Assembly (NCBI GenBank): GCA_018223085.1
Contig: JAAEZB010000011.1
Coordinates: forward strand, 1 to 59,352
Length of the DNA stretch: 59,352 bases
Direction of reading: 5' to 3'
Origin: Paracoccaceae bacterium
Lineage (GTDB): Bacteria; Pseudomonadota; Alphaproteobacteria; Rhodobacterales; Rhodobacteraceae
Shown here: positions 38,809 through 48,223 of the stretch, one piece after another
How positions within the stretch are numbered: position 1 is the stretch's first letter
How the letters are laid out: every line of letters starts with the position of its first letter
The notes under the pieces: model-generated
The model's input: the letters and a program-made list of their open reading frames with translations, nothing else
Databases searched by the model: none
What the model was told of the DNA's origin: nothing
Translations under genes and position numbers: made by a program

Positions 38809-39645
38809 ATGCAGGATTTTGGGTGGGCGCGGCGCTTGCGGCATGCGCTTGAGAGGCGGCGACAGGGTAGAGAGAGCAGCCGGGTTGCTCGGCAGAGGCT
38901 TGGGTCGATCCGCGCGGCGGATGTGGCGGGGGCGCGGGAAGTGTTCGCGCATTTCAAGCCGCGCAAGGCGCCGATGCCGCTTGTCCGGGTCGGGCCGGAT
39001 GGGGATGGGGGGTATCTTCTTCCTGATGACCTTGAAGGGATCAAGGCGTCGTTTTCTCCCGGGGTCAGCCATCAGATCGGGTTTGATAAAGAGATCGCGG
39101 CGCGGGGTATCCCGTGTTTTCTGGCCGATGCGTCGGTTGAGGGGCCGCAAAATCCGCCGCCGGGGATCACGTTCGAGCCGCTTTTCCTTGGGGAGGAAAG
39201 CGCGGGCGAGGTCATCACGCTTGAGGATTGGGTTGCGCGCCATGCGCCGCAGGCGGGCGACCTGTTGTTGCAGATGGATATTGAAGGGGCGGAATATGCG
39301 GTTCTGGAAGCGGCGAGTGAGGCGCTCTTGTGTCGGTTCCGGGTTATCGTGATCGAGTATCACGGCCTTTGGCGCGCCTTTGGGGATGAGGGGCGGGCCG
39401 AGATGCAGGCGGTCTTGGACAAGATTGCGCGGCATTTCGAGGTTGTGCATCTGCATGGCAACAACCATGCGCCGAATATGAAGCTTGCCGGGGTGCGGTT
39501 TCCGCCGGTGATCGAGGTGACCTATCTCAGGCGGGATCGGGTTGGGGGGAGTGCAGAAGAGCCTCTCTTGCCGCATCCGCTTGACCAGCCCTGTAATCCG
39601 TATCGCTCGGAAATGCCGTTGCCGCGGTTTTGGGACGGGACATGA
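38809..39645 (+). CDS. FkbM-family methyltransferase-like protein
   Basis: A 278-residue protein. The second half resembles the FkbM domain (LLLQMDIEGAEYAVLEAASE, then LLCRFRVIVIEYHGLW). The SAM loop is atypical: GPDGDGGYLLPDDLEGIKAS occurs where many FkbM proteins have a DxGAnxG motif, so catalysis needs proof. HLHGNNHAPNMKLAGVRFPP and a C terminus rich in P and R are seen in a subgroup of such proteins. ATG 38809 has the very strong AGGAGGAGAGG site. The gene stands alone between divergent EamA genes and convergent guaA. Confidence 0.8.
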   Translation: MQDFGWARRLRHALERRRQGRESSRVARQRLGSIRAADVAGAREVFAHFKPRKAPMPLVRVGPDGDGGYLLPDDLEGIKASFSPGVSHQIGFDKEIAARGIPCFLADASVEGPQNPPPGITFEPLFLGEESAGEVITLEDWVARHAPQAGDLLLQMDIEGAEYAVLEAASEALLCRFRVIVIEYHGLWRAFGDEGRAEMQAVLDKIARHFEVVHLHGNNHAPNMKLAGVRFPPVIEVTYLRRDRVGGSAEEPLLPHPLDQPCNPYRSEMPLPRFWDGT

Positions 39646-39647
39646 AA

Positions 39648-39673
39648 AAGGCCCGCCGGTTAGGGCGGGCCTT
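39648..39673. terminator. Bidirectional terminator between FkbM-like gene and guaA
   Basis: AAGGCCCGCC (39648-39657) pairs perfectly with GGCGGGCCTT (39664-39673), with A residues before and a T-poor tail after. It starts three bases past the FkbM-like stop and ends nine bases past the guaA stop. Confidence 0.75.
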
Positions 39674-39681
39674 GGTATGGG

Positions 39682-41241
39682 TTATTCCCACTCGATGGTG
39701 CCCGGAGGCTTTGAGGTGACGTCATAGGTCACGCGGTTGATGCCTTTGACCTCGTTGATGATGCGGGTCGCGGTTTCGCCGAGGAATTCATGGGTGAACG
39801 GGTAGTAATCGGCGGTCATGCCGTCGACCGAGGTCACGGCGCGCAGGGCGCAGGCGTAGTCGTAGGTGCGCCCGTCGCCCATGACGCCGACGGTGCGGAC
39901 CGGCAGGATGGCCACGAAGGCCTGCCAGATGTCGTCATAGAGGCCGTGTTTGCGGATCTGGTCGATATAGACCGCGTCGGCCTCGCGCAGGATGTCGAGC
40001 TTTTCGCGGGTGATCTCGCCGGGGCAGCGGATGGCGAGGCCCGGTCCCGGGAAGGGGTGGCGGCCGATGAACGATTGCGGCAGGCCGAGTTCGCGGCCAA
40101 GGGCGCGGACCTCGTCCTTGAAGAGTTCACGCAGCGGTTCCACGAGCTTGAGGCCCATCTTTTCAGGCAGGCCGCCCACGTTGTGGTGCGATTTGATGGT
40201 GACCGAGGGGCCGCCGGAGAAGCTCACCGATTCAATGACATCGGGGTAGAGCGTGCCTTGGGCGAGGAATTCGGCATCGGCGATCGTGTCGGCGTGTTTC
40301 TGGAACACGTCGATGAAGAGCTTGCCGATGATCTTGCGCTTGGTCTCGGGGTCGGACTGGCCTTCCAGCTCGCCCAGGAACAGGTCTTGTTCATCCGCGT
40401 GGATCAGCTTGATGTTGTAGTTGTCGCGGAACATGGTGACGACCTCTTCGGCCTCACCTTTGCGCAGGAGGCCGTGGTCGACAAAGACGCAGGTCAGTTG
40501 ATCGCCGATGGCTTCGTGCAGGAGGATCGCGGTCACCGAGCTGTCGACGCCGCCGGAGAGGCCGCAGATCACATGTGCATCGCCCACCTGTTCGCGGATC
40601 GTCTTGATGGCTTCTTCGCGGTAGGCGCCCATGGTCCAGTCGCCGGTAAAGCCCGCCAGTTTGACAAACTGTTCGTAGAGCTTGGCGCCGTTGGGGGTGT
40701 GGTGCACTTCGGGGTGGAACTGCACGGCGTAGAAATGGCGTTTGGTGTCGGCGGTGATGGCGAAAGGCGCGTTGGGGGAGGTCCCGTAGACTTCGAACCC
40801 CGGAGCGATTTCGCTGACGTGATCGCCGTGGGACATCCAGACTTGTTCGTCGCCGTCCGCATACCAACCTTCGAGAAGGTCGAGTTTCTTAGTCTCGGTG
40901 ACATAGGCGCGGCCGAACTCGGCGGTGCCGTGGCCGCTTTCGACCTTGCCGCCCAGTTGCTGCATCATGACTTGCTGGCCGTAGCAGATGCCGAGGATAG
41001 GCACGCCGTAATCAAAGATTTCCTGCGGGGCGCGTGGAGAGCCTTCGCGGGTCACGCTATCGGGGCCGCCGGAGAAGATGATCGCCCGTGGGCTCATCTC
41101 GCGGATCATGTCCATCGTGACGTTCTGATAGGGGTGGATTTCGCAATAGACATTCAGTTCGCGCAGGCGGCGCGCGATAAGCTGCGTCACCTGGCTGCCG
41201 AAGTCGATGATGAGAAGGCGGGCGTGGGATGTGTCACTCAT
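39682..41241 (-). CDS. guaA: GMP synthase (glutamine-hydrolysing)
   Basis: Converts XMP to GMP with ATP and glutamine. The N-terminal class I glutaminase domain has the nucleophile in [19 protein letters not shown] and the histidine/glutamate in [13 protein letters not shown]. The ATP-pyrophosphatase domain shows [20 protein letters not shown], and the C-terminal dimer domain ends [17 protein letters not shown]. Length 519 is standard. It converges on the FkbM-like gene; a terminator separates them. Confidence 0.98.
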   Translation of the reverse strand: MSDTSHARLLIIDFGSQVTQLIARRLRELNVYCEIHPYQNVTMDMIREMSPRAIIFSGGPDSVTREGSPRAPQEIFDYGVPILGICYGQQVMMQQLGGKVESGHGTAEFGRAYVTETKKLDLLEGWYADGDEQVWMSHGDHVSEIAPGFEVYGTSPNAPFAITADTKRHFYAVQFHPEVHHTPNGAKLYEQFVKLAGFTGDWTMGAYREEAIKTIREQVGDAHVICGLSGGVDSSVTAILLHEAIGDQLTCVFVDHGLLRKGEAEEVVTMFRDNYNIKLIHADEQDLFLGELEGQSDPETKRKIIGKLFIDVFQKHADTIADAEFLAQGTLYPDVIESVSFSGGPSVTIKSHHNVGGLPEKMGLKLVEPLRELFKDEVRALGRELGLPQSFIGRHPFPGPGLAIRCPGEITREKLDILREADAVYIDQIRKHGLYDDIWQAFVAILPVRTVGVMGDGRTYDYACALRAVTSVDGMTADYYPFTHEFLGETATRIINEVKGINRVTYDVTSKPPGTIEWE

Positions 41242-41394
41242 GTCCGCCGATTAAGGAATTAAGGCCGAGTCGGCAAGAGAGATTGCGTCGCGGGGGGGAT
41301 GGAGAGGAGGGAGGGGGCAGGGGGGTAAACTTGCCAGAAGGCGGTTGGGTGGCGCATGATTGTGCGATTGGTGGCGCAAATGGGAGGGTTTGAG

Positions 41395-42849
41395 ATGAAA
41401 CGCTTGGTGTTGGCGGGGCTTTTTCTCCTCATGTGGACGGTCAGTAGCTGGGCGGAGACGCTTATCGTCAATGATCCCAAGGATGGCTGGCTCAATCTGC
41501 GCAGTGGACCGGGGTCGTCCTATCGCGTGTTGCAGCGCATGGATAACGGGCTGCGCGTTGAAGAAGTTGAGCGGCGGGGGAATTGGTCAAATATTGTCTT
41601 GCCGAATGGTGTGGTGGGCTGGGCCTATCGCAATTACATGCGCAGCGCCGCGTCGGTCGCGCCGGTCGCGCCGGGGGGCAAGGGGGGCTGGAGCACCGAA
41701 AGGGGCGAGGCGGGCCGGAACCTGATGCGCAATGGGGCGCTTGTGGCTCGGGTGTTCCTTGGCCGCGATCAGGAGACGGGGCGTTATTACTATGGGCTCT
41801 ATCGGGTATCGAATGATCCGATGATCCATTTCATGGGGGTCAGTGTGGCCCATGCGAACGGGACCGAAAATGAGATCATGGCGGATGGGTGTTATGGTCG
41901 GGCCTGTATGACCGAGTATGACAGCGATGGCGGGGCCGCCAGTGCGCAGGTGCGTATTCCTATTGCACCGGGCAACGAGGCATGGGTTTTGGAGGAGTTT
42001 CAGTCGGGCAAAGATATCGAGTTTCGCTATCAGACCGAACAGAGCTATGCCCAGAATAGCTACAAGACCATGCGCATGAGCCTTAAGGGGTCGCGTAAGG
42101 CGATTGATGCCTTGCGCCGTCAGCCAGTTGGGAGGCAGGCAACGCCGAGGCCGGTTGCGCAGGTCGCGTCGCCAGCGGTCAGTGCCCCGGCTGCGTCTAA
42201 CCCTGCCATGCCGACGGGGGGCGGTAAGACCTATATCGTGACGGAAACGAAACACGGGGACAGGTTTTGCGATGCGCCGGAGCTTGAAGGCTATCCGCCG
42301 CAACTCAATGCACCGCAGATGGATTGGGCGCGGAACCGTCTTTTGAATGATCCGTATAGCGTCAAATATGTGAACCCCGTGTCGATGGATTTTATCGGGC
42401 GTGGCACGACGGTTTGGCGGCAGTTTCCACGCAATAACACCGATATCATCCTTTATGGGAACGGTGCGGCGATTGCGCGGGGGTCGGTTATCAACGGGTC
42501 GACCCCGTCGTATGGGCCACGATGGAAGGGGAGCTGGCAGCGCGAGGATGGGGCGGGCCTTAAGATACGGCTCAAATCCATTAAGACTAAGTCTTGGGGG
42601 CACGAGTATTACGAATGCTCGCATGGCATCCTGACGGACAGTCTTAGCTCGGGGAACCGGCCCACGACGGACAAGAACGGGGCGCGGGTTATGAAGAAGG
42701 CGGTTTGGCGCGGGTGTTCGATATGGATTCACTGTGAGCGTTGGACCGACGAGCATCCCCAGAAGACGACCGAGCGTTCCAGTGGCTATCTCGTGGAGTG
42801 GTCAGACAGTCAGGTCGCCGTAGAGCAGTTGCGTTGGGAGGGGGACTAG
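41395..42849 (+). CDS. Secreted SH3-domain protein
   Basis: A 484-residue protein with a signal peptide (KRLVLAGLFLLMWTVSSWAE, about residues 2-21) and a bacterial SH3 domain right after it (GWLNLRSGPGSSYRVLQRMD, then VGWAYRNYM, residues about 33-80). The rest is unassigned: a region of about 100 residues with YYYGLYRVSNDPMIHFMGVS, a P/A-rich linker near residue 250-280, and a C-terminal part with six cysteines. It should act in the periplasm; SH3 domains often bind peptidoglycan. GGGAGG precedes ATG 41395; an upstream ATG (41356) would spoil the signal peptide. Confidence 0.78.
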   Translation: MKRLVLAGLFLLMWTVSSWAETLIVNDPKDGWLNLRSGPGSSYRVLQRMDNGLRVEEVERRGNWSNIVLPNGVVGWAYRNYMRSAASVAPVAPGGKGGWSTERGEAGRNLMRNGALVARVFLGRDQETGRYYYGLYRVSNDPMIHFMGVSVAHANGTENEIMADGCYGRACMTEYDSDGGAASAQVRIPIAPGNEAWVLEEFQSGKDIEFRYQTEQSYAQNSYKTMRMSLKGSRKAIDALRRQPVGRQATPRPVAQVASPAVSAPAASNPAMPTGGGKTYIVTETKHGDRFCDAPELEGYPPQLNAPQMDWARNRLLNDPYSVKYVNPVSMDFIGRGTTVWRQFPRNNTDIILYGNGAAIARGSVINGSTPSYGPRWKGSWQREDGAGLKIRLKSIKTKSWGHEYYECSHGILTDSLSSGNRPTTDKNGARVMKKAVWRGCSIWIHCERWTDEHPQKTTERSSGYLVEWSDSQVAVEQLRWEGD

Positions 42850-42985
42850 CCCGAGCATCGAGAATTGGCAGGAAACCACGTTTGCATGTCGTTTTCCTCT
42901 CCTGTTCGCCGTTATCCTGCGGCGGGGCTGGTGGGCGCACGCGCTATAGGGTAGCCAAGATTCTGATCCACGGGGAGATTGCGAC

Positions 42986-44527
42986 ATGGCAGAAGCAGGG
43001 CGCAGGCGGGCACGCGGCGGTGGCGGTGCGGCACGACGGGCAGAGCGGGGCACGCTCAAGATCGAGACTGCGAAGTTTATCGAGCGCAATATTCCGCTTT
43101 TCGAGGTTCTGACCGAGGAAGCGATTGAGATCATCGAATACAATGCCGAGACCATCCTTGAGGAGGTCGGGGTCAATTTCGTTGATAACCCGGCGGCGCT
43201 TGAGCGCTGGCGCGCGGCAGGGGCCGAGATTGACGGGGAGCGGGTGCGTATTCCGCGTGGGCTTGCGCGGGAGCTTTGCAAGACGGCGCCGTCCTCGTTT
43301 GTGCAACATGCGCGCAATCCTGAACGGAATGTTGAGATCGGGGGGGATACCCTTGTTTGTGCGCCGGTCTATGGGCCGCCCTTCGTGCGCGATCTTGATG
43401 GCGGGCGTCGCTATGCGACGATGGATGATTTCGAGAAGTTCGTGAAGCTCGGCTATATGTCGAAATGGCTTCATCATTCGGGGGGCACGGTATGCGAGCC
43501 GACCGATGTGCCGGTGAACAAGCGTCACCTTGATATGTTGCTGGCACATATGACGCTTTCGGATAAGCCGTTCATGGGATCGGTGACCGAACCCAGCCGG
43601 GCGCAGGACAGCGTGGAGATGTGCGAGATCCTCTTTGGTAAGGAGTTCGTGCAGGAAAACACGGTGATGACCTCGCTCATCAACATCAACTCGCCGTTGA
43701 CCTTTGACGATGTGATGATGGGGGCGCTTGAGGTTTATGCGCAGAACAATCAGGCCTGTATCATCTCGCCGTTTATCGTCGGCGGGGCGATGGCGCCGGT
43801 CTCTGTTGCGGGGACGCTGACGCAGGTGTTGGCGGAGGTTCTGGCGGGGGTGGCCTATAGCCAGCTTATCCGTCCGGGCGCGCCGGTGATTTTCGGGGCG
43901 TTTGTGACCTCGATCGACATGAACTCGGGGGCGCCGACCTTTGGCACGCCGGAAGCGAGCCAGATCCTTTACGGCGCTGGGCAGTTGGCGCGGCGGATGA
44001 ACCTGCCGTATCGTTCGGGCGGGGGTCTTTGTGGCTCCAAGCTACCGGATGCGCAGGCGGCCTATGAGACGGCCCATACCCATAATGCGGTTCTTCTGGG
44101 CGGCGTGAACTTCATGCTGCACAGCTGTGGCTGGCTTGAAGGGGGGCTTGTGTCGAGCTTTGAGAAATTCGTCATGGACGCAGATCAGCTTGGCACGTTG
44201 CACAAGATGGCGCGCGGCGTGAGCTTTGACGAGGATGCGCAGGCGATGGAGGCGATCCGCGAGGTGGGTCCGGGGGGGCATTACCTTGGCTGTGCCCATA
44301 CGCAGGCCCATTTCAAGGATGCGTTCTGGCGTTCGGAAGTGCTCGATTACAAGCCGTTCGAAACCTGGGAAGAGGAAGGCGCCCGCGATACGCAGGCGCT
44401 TGCGGGCGAGCGGGTGAAGAAATTGCTCGACGCTTACCAGAAACCGGCGCTTGATCCGGCTGTGGAAGCGGCGCTCATTTCTTATGTCGCCGAGAAGAAG
44501 GCCTCGATGCCTGACGCCTTCATGTAA
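42986..44527 (+). CDS. MttB-family (non-pyrrolysine) methyltransferase
   Basis: A 513-residue member of the trimethylamine methyltransferase (MttB) superfamily. The family segments GGTVCEPTDVPVNKRHLDML, NINSPLTFDDVMMGALEVYA, IISPFIVGGAMAPVSVAGTL and FGTPEASQILYGAGQLARRM are clear. The frame is continuous with no internal amber codon, so it is the non-pyrrolysine type, for which glycine betaine and other quaternary amines are known substrates with a corrinoid protein as acceptor. No corrinoid protein or reductive activator is adjacent. A GGGGAG site precedes the ATG. It converges on the DUF6477 gene with eight bases between stops. Confidence 0.9.
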   Translation: MAEAGRRRARGGGGAARRAERGTLKIETAKFIERNIPLFEVLTEEAIEIIEYNAETILEEVGVNFVDNPAALERWRAAGAEIDGERVRIPRGLARELCKTAPSSFVQHARNPERNVEIGGDTLVCAPVYGPPFVRDLDGGRRYATMDDFEKFVKLGYMSKWLHHSGGTVCEPTDVPVNKRHLDMLLAHMTLSDKPFMGSVTEPSRAQDSVEMCEILFGKEFVQENTVMTSLININSPLTFDDVMMGALEVYAQNNQACIISPFIVGGAMAPVSVAGTLTQVLAEVLAGVAYSQLIRPGAPVIFGAFVTSIDMNSGAPTFGTPEASQILYGAGQLARRMNLPYRSGGGLCGSKLPDAQAAYETAHTHNAVLLGGVNFMLHSCGWLEGGLVSSFEKFVMDADQLGTLHKMARGVSFDEDAQAMEAIREVGPGGHYLGCAHTQAHFKDAFWRSEVLDYKPFETWEEEGARDTQALAGERVKKLLDAYQKPALDPAVEAALISYVAEKKASMPDAFM

Positions 44528-44535
44528 GGCAGGCG

Positions 44536-44838
44536 TTAGCCGACTATATCCGGCCGCGTGGCCCGCAAAAGGCGGGCCTCGGCCAGCATTGCGATCAGAA
44601 GATCGACATGACGCACCAGCGAATAGGCGGCATCGCCGCTGACGCGCTGGGCGTTGACCTCCGATTCCAGTTCCATCAGGCGCATTAGCGCCGGGCCGCT
44701 GCGCGGGGCTTTGAGGCCATAGCCGAGAAGCCGCGCCAGATGCGGCGTGCGGTTATACTCATCCGCCCCGGCGCGCGCGGCGCGGATCAGCAGGCGGGGG
44801 CGGTGCAGGGCGTTCAGCCGGCTCAGGATATCTTGCAT
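44536..44838 (-). CDS. DUF6477-type small protein
   Basis: A 100-residue basic, helical protein: MQDILSRLNALHRPRLLIRA, ARAGADEYNRTPHLARLLG and a C-terminal LVRHVDLLIAMLAEARLLRA. I recognise this as the DUF6477 group, which in Rhodobacterales usually lies head to head with a DUF6456 gene, as here. Function is unknown. ATG 44838 has AAGGAG eight bases upstream. The 239-base divergent gap to the DUF6456 gene is AT-rich and contains a near-consensus CtrA site. Confidence 0.72.
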   Translation of the reverse strand: MQDILSRLNALHRPRLLIRAARAGADEYNRTPHLARLLGYGLKAPRSGPALMRLMELESEVNAQRVSGDAAYSLVRHVDLLIAMLAEARLLRATRPDIVG

Positions 44839-44974
44839 GACAATGCTCCTTCGGTCGCGTGATGTCTGTGCATGACACAACCAAAGGGGGTGTTGCGTTG
44901 GCGGAAATGCAGCGTTCGCGCGATTCCTGCGTTGTTCATAATTTAGAAACAATCATTCCAATATCGAACGAATG

Positions 44975-44989
44975 TTAACTACCGGGTAA
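44975..44989. promoter_or_regulatory. Possible CtrA-type site between divergent DUF6477 and DUF6456 genes
   Basis: TTAA-N7-GTAA (44975-44978 and 44986-44989) is one base from the CtrA consensus. Its spacer is CTACCGG; read on the other strand it resembles the site in front of ctrA at 17615-17629 (CCGG next to the half site). It lies in the AT-rich divergent promoter region. Confidence 0.35.
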
Positions 44990-45077
44990 TAATTCACGCC
45001 TAGGTTGTGAACAATTTTAAGGAAAATGCTCGCGGGGAACTGCGGGTGCCTGACTGACCTGCATGGGATGCGGACGG

Positions 45078-46181
45078 ATGTATATGGAGACAACAGTGGC
45101 AAGGGTGCCCGGATGGGTGCCGGATGAGGCGAGGCGCTATCTGGCGCATACGGCTCTGGGCTTGTCGCTGCGGGCTCTGGGGCGCCGAGAGGCGATGCAT
45201 CCTTCCACGGTCCTGCGTCAGGTCAGGAAAATCGAGACACGCCGGGACGATCCGATGGTGGATCGTGTGCTGGACCGTCTCGCGGAATTGTTTCTGCCCG
45301 AGGCGCGGCTTCCCACAGATGAGGAGATTGCGCGCATGCAAGCCCATTTCGATCCCGCCCCCATGCCGGATACGGCGAAATTCGAACGCGAGGCCCTGCG
45401 GGTTCTGCGCCGACTTTGTGAGCCGGGTGCGGTTCTGGCGGTGGCACAGGACATGGAAAAGGCGGTGGTGGTGCGCGAACAGGCGGGCCAGACCGAGCGC
45501 ACGGCCACGGTTGATCCCGGTATTGTCGAGGCGATGGCGCTCAAGGAGTGGCTTAGCTGTGACGCACCGGGGCGGATTTCGCGCTATCATGTGACGGCGG
45601 CGGGGCGCGGGGCGCTCAACCGGCTTTTGGCGGCAGAGGAAAACCGGGCTACGGGTTTTGCCGAGGCGCAGGCAGGGTTTGCCAATCCGCATCTTGGCGA
45701 AGGTCTGGAGGCCGTGGGTGGCGCCATGGGGGCGGCATCGCGGTTCTCGGTGGCGGATTCGCCGCTTGTGGCATTGGCGCGGCGGCGAGACCGGGATGGG
45801 TCGCTATTTCTCAATGCTGATCAGGTCTGGGCCGGAGAGCGGCTTCGCGAGGATTATGAATTGGCGCAGATGGGCGGGGTCGAACCACAGGATTGGCTGG
45901 CGTTTCTGGAAGGCTCGGCCAAGGGCCGCATGGGCAAGGCGGATGAAACGGACCTTCCGGGGGCGGCGCGTGGCCGGGTTGAGGATGCGCTGACGGAACT
46001 TGGCGAGGGGCTGGCGGATGTGGCGCTACGCTGTTGCTGTTTCCTTGAAGGATTGGAGCGCACGGAGAAGCGTTTGGGTTGGTCGGCGCGGTCGGGGAAA
46101 ATCGTCCTCAGAATCGCCTTGACTCGGTTGAATGAATATTATCGTTCACAAGCAGGGGGTGTGGGGCCTATGATAGGTTAG
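45078..46181 (+). CDS. DUF6456 helix-turn-helix protein
   Basis: A protein of about 367 residues. The N-terminal part has a helix-turn-helix (LSLRALGRREAMHPSTVLRQ, followed by VRKIETRRDDPMVD). The C-terminal ~150 residues match the DUF6456 domain (ALRCCCFLEGLERTEKRLGW and then a second recognition-like helix, VLRIALTRLNEYYRS). It is probably a DNA-binding regulator, possibly cell-cycle or CtrA-linked in this order, but no target is known. The start is uncertain among ATG 45063, 45078 and 45084. It is divergent from the DUF6477 gene and ends before a terminator. Confidence 0.75.
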   Translation: MYMETTVARVPGWVPDEARRYLAHTALGLSLRALGRREAMHPSTVLRQVRKIETRRDDPMVDRVLDRLAELFLPEARLPTDEEIARMQAHFDPAPMPDTAKFEREALRVLRRLCEPGAVLAVAQDMEKAVVVREQAGQTERTATVDPGIVEAMALKEWLSCDAPGRISRYHVTAAGRGALNRLLAAEENRATGFAEAQAGFANPHLGEGLEAVGGAMGAASRFSVADSPLVALARRRDRDGSLFLNADQVWAGERLREDYELAQMGGVEPQDWLAFLEGSAKGRMGKADETDLPGAARGRVEDALTELGEGLADVALRCCCFLEGLERTEKRLGWSARSGKIVLRIALTRLNEYYRSQAGGVGPMIG

Positions 46182-46227
46182 CCCTCTGGGTATTTCGCTT
46201 GAAGTTTTGAGCCAACAGCGAGCGAGC

Positions 46228-46266
46228 GGCGGCGCATCTCCTTGGGGGTGCGTCGCCATTTTATTT
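46228..46266 (+). terminator. Intrinsic terminator after the DUF6456 gene
   Basis: GGCGGCGCATC (46228-46238) pairs with GGTGCGTCGCC (46247-46257) with two wobble pairs, over an eight-base loop, followed by ATTTTATTT. Confidence 0.72.
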
Positions 46267-46409
46267 GGGGCGAGGACCCCACGCGGGGCATCTTTCGCTT
46301 CTCTGCGCTTTACGCTATGTCAGGAGGGAAGACCGGGGTTCCGGGAATTGCAGGGCGCGTTTGATGCGTCCGTGATAGACGGGCCAAAATAAGCGAAGAA
46401 AGACCTCGC

Positions 46410-47360
46410 ATGCGTGATCTCAAAATCCCTCAGGAGCGCCACCCCGAAAAGGCGCACCGTCCTGATAATGCCCAGCCCAAGAAGCCAAGCTGGATCCGCG
46501 TCAAGGCGCCGACCGGCGAGGGCTATCGTGCCACGCATAAGATCATGCGCGAGCATAAGCTCGTGACGGTCTGCGAAGAGGCGGGATGTCCGAATGCCGG
46601 CGAATGCTGGAGCCAGGGGCACGCGACCATGATGATTATGGGCGAGATTTGCACCCGTGGCTGCACCTTCTGCAACATTGCCACCGGGCGGCCCGATGCG
46701 CTTGACGTGTTCGAGCCGGGGCGCGTGGCGGATGCGGTGCAGAAGCTTGGCCTCAAGCATGTGGTTATTACCTCGGTGGACCGCGATGATTTGGCAGATG
46801 GCGGGGCAGAGCATTTTGCCCAGACCATCCGCGCCGTGCGCCATCGTGCGCCGGGGACGACGATCGAAATCCTGACGCCCGATTTCCTTAAATGTGCGCC
46901 GGAGGTGCTTGAGGTGGTGGTCGCGGCGAAACCGGATGTGTTCAACCACAATCTTGAGACCGTGCCGGGGCTCTACCCGGAGGTGCGGCCCGGCGCGCGG
47001 TATTTCCATAGCTTGCGCCTGTTGCAGCGGGTGAAGGAGATTGATCCGACGGTTTTCACCAAGTCGGGGATCATGGTCGGGCTTGGCGAGGATAAGCAGG
47101 CGGTGCATCAGGTCATGGACGATATGCGCGCCGCCGATATCGATTTCCTGACTATTGGCCAATACCTTCAGCCGACGCCCAAGCACCATGCGGTGGATCG
47201 GTTCGTGACGCCGGAAGAGTTCACCAGCTACGAAAAAGCCGCCTATGGCAAAGGGTTCCTGATGGTGTCGGCAACGCCACTCACGCGGTCTTCCTACCAT
47301 GCGGGCGATGATTTCGCGAAGCTGCGCGATGCGCGGATGGCCAAGCTCTCGGGCGCATGA
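46410..47360 (+). CDS. lipA: Lipoyl synthase
   Basis: Radical-SAM enzyme that inserts two sulfur atoms into octanoyl groups of lipoyl domains. It has both iron-sulfur sites: the auxiliary cluster cysteines in [12 protein letters not shown] and the radical-SAM [28 protein letters not shown] and [20 protein letters not shown] follow in the normal order. The length, 316, is typical of alphaproteobacteria. The AGAAAG-type ribosome site is weak. It converges on the small membrane protein/hpt pair. Confidence 0.97.
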   Translation: MRDLKIPQERHPEKAHRPDNAQPKKPSWIRVKAPTGEGYRATHKIMREHKLVTVCEEAGCPNAGECWSQGHATMMIMGEICTRGCTFCNIATGRPDALDVFEPGRVADAVQKLGLKHVVITSVDRDDLADGGAEHFAQTIRAVRHRAPGTTIEILTPDFLKCAPEVLEVVVAAKPDVFNHNLETVPGLYPEVRPGARYFHSLRLLQRVKEIDPTVFTKSGIMVGLGEDKQAVHQVMDDMRAADIDFLTIGQYLQPTPKHHAVDRFVTPEEFTSYEKAAYGKGFLMVSATPLTRSSYHAGDDFAKLRDARMAKLSGA

Positions 47361-47367
47361 GAGCAGA

Positions 47368-47417
47368 GCGGGGGGCCAGCCCCCCGCACCCCCCGGGATA
47401 TTTTCGGCAAGAGGAAG
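47368..47417. repeat. Hairpin plus conserved downstream motif (copy 2)
   Basis: GCGGGGGG (47368-47375), loop CCAG, CCCCCCGC (47380-47387) is a perfect hairpin seven bases after the lipA stop. Eight bases on comes GGATATTTTCGGCAAGAGGAAG by its ends 47396-47417, which finishes 11 bases beyond the stop of the minus-strand small gene. The hairpin probably terminates both transcripts. Confidence 0.55.
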
Positions 47418-47428
47418 CGATCCTGGGG

Positions 47429-47617
47429 TTAATTCAGGATACGGCCCTTGGGGGTCATGTTCGGGGTGAGCCAGTCGGGCCAGCCAATGAGGCGCTCGAT
47501 GGCGAAGAGCGCGAGGCAGGCGGCGAGCACGGCAAAGAACAGGATGACGCGGTTTTTCGAGGGCGGGTTGCGCGCCCACCGTGTCATGCGCAGGAGATGC
47601 CGGAAGGGGAAGGTCAT
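47429..47617 (-). CDS. Small membrane protein (62 residues) coupled to hpt
   Basis: A 62-codon frame whose ATG overlaps the hpt stop in ATGA. Residues 1-22 are basic ([20 protein letters not shown]), residues 24-42 form one span ([20 protein letters not shown]) and the tail [20 protein letters not shown] is polar. The overlap and the shape argue for a real inner-membrane protein. I do not recognise a named family; an internal ATG (codon 11) could also start it. It ends before the hairpin element shared with lipA. Confidence 0.68.
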   Translation of the reverse strand: MTFPFRHLLRMTRWARNPPSKNRVILFFAVLAACLALFAIERLIGWPDWLTPNMTPKGRILN

Positions 47618-48153
47618 TCCGTGAAGCGGACCTTGCCGATGAAGGGCAGATTGCGGTTGTGCTGGGCGTAGTCGATGCCGTAGCCGACGACGAATTCATC
47701 CGGAATTTCAAACCCGATCCAATCGGCCCGGACCTCGGTTTCGCGGCGGGTCGGTTTGTCGAGAAGGGCGATGGTCTTGAGTTTGCGCGGCTTGCGAGCG
47801 CTCAGGATGTGCAGCACATGCGAGAGCGTAAAGCCGGTATCGACGATATCCTCGACAACGAGCACGTCGCGGTTTTCGATCTCGCCGCGCAGGTCCTTGA
47901 GGATACGCACCTCGCGGCTTGATTCCATGGCGTTGCCGTAGGACGACGCCTCAAGAAAGTCGACCTCGACATCGAGGTCCAGCTCACGCACCAGATCGGC
48001 GATGAAGACGAAGGAACCGCGCAGCAGGCCGACAACGACGAGTTTGTCGGTATCGGCGAACTCCGCCTCGATCTCGGTAGAAAGGTCTTCGATTCGGGCC
48101 GCGATGGACTTGGCCGAGATCATTTGGTCGATGACATATGGACGCTTTGGCAT
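47614..48153 (-). CDS. hpt: Hypoxanthine phosphoribosyltransferase
   Basis: Salvages hypoxanthine (and often guanine) with PRPP. The 179-residue protein has the PRPP-binding motif [40 protein letters not shown] upstream and a C-terminal [20 protein letters not shown], typical of bacterial Hpt/HprT. ATG 48153 has AGAGGG upstream. It is divergent from the Coq10/RatA-type gene with 70 bases between starts. Confidence 0.95.
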   Translation of the reverse strand: MPKRPYVIDQMISAKSIAARIEDLSTEIEAEFADTDKLVVVGLLRGSFVFIADLVRELDLDVEVDFLEASSYGNAMESSREVRILKDLRGEIENRDVLVVEDIVDTGFTLSHVLHILSARKPRKLKTIALLDKPTRRETEVRADWIGFEIPDEFVVGYGIDYAQHNRNLPFIGKVRFTE

Positions 48154-48223
48154 GACACCCTCTTGATTTTCCGCGATGAGCATACGAAATGGACGCCCAC
48201 TGTCTATGCATAAACGGGGCGAT

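Noticed and set aside
42986-44527. Pyrrolysine-containing MttB
   Set aside because: The frame has no internal TAG and runs at full family length.
46207-46392. 61-residue plus-strand frame before lipA
   Set aside because: It contains the terminator hairpin 46228-46266, has no ribosome site and no recognisable domain.
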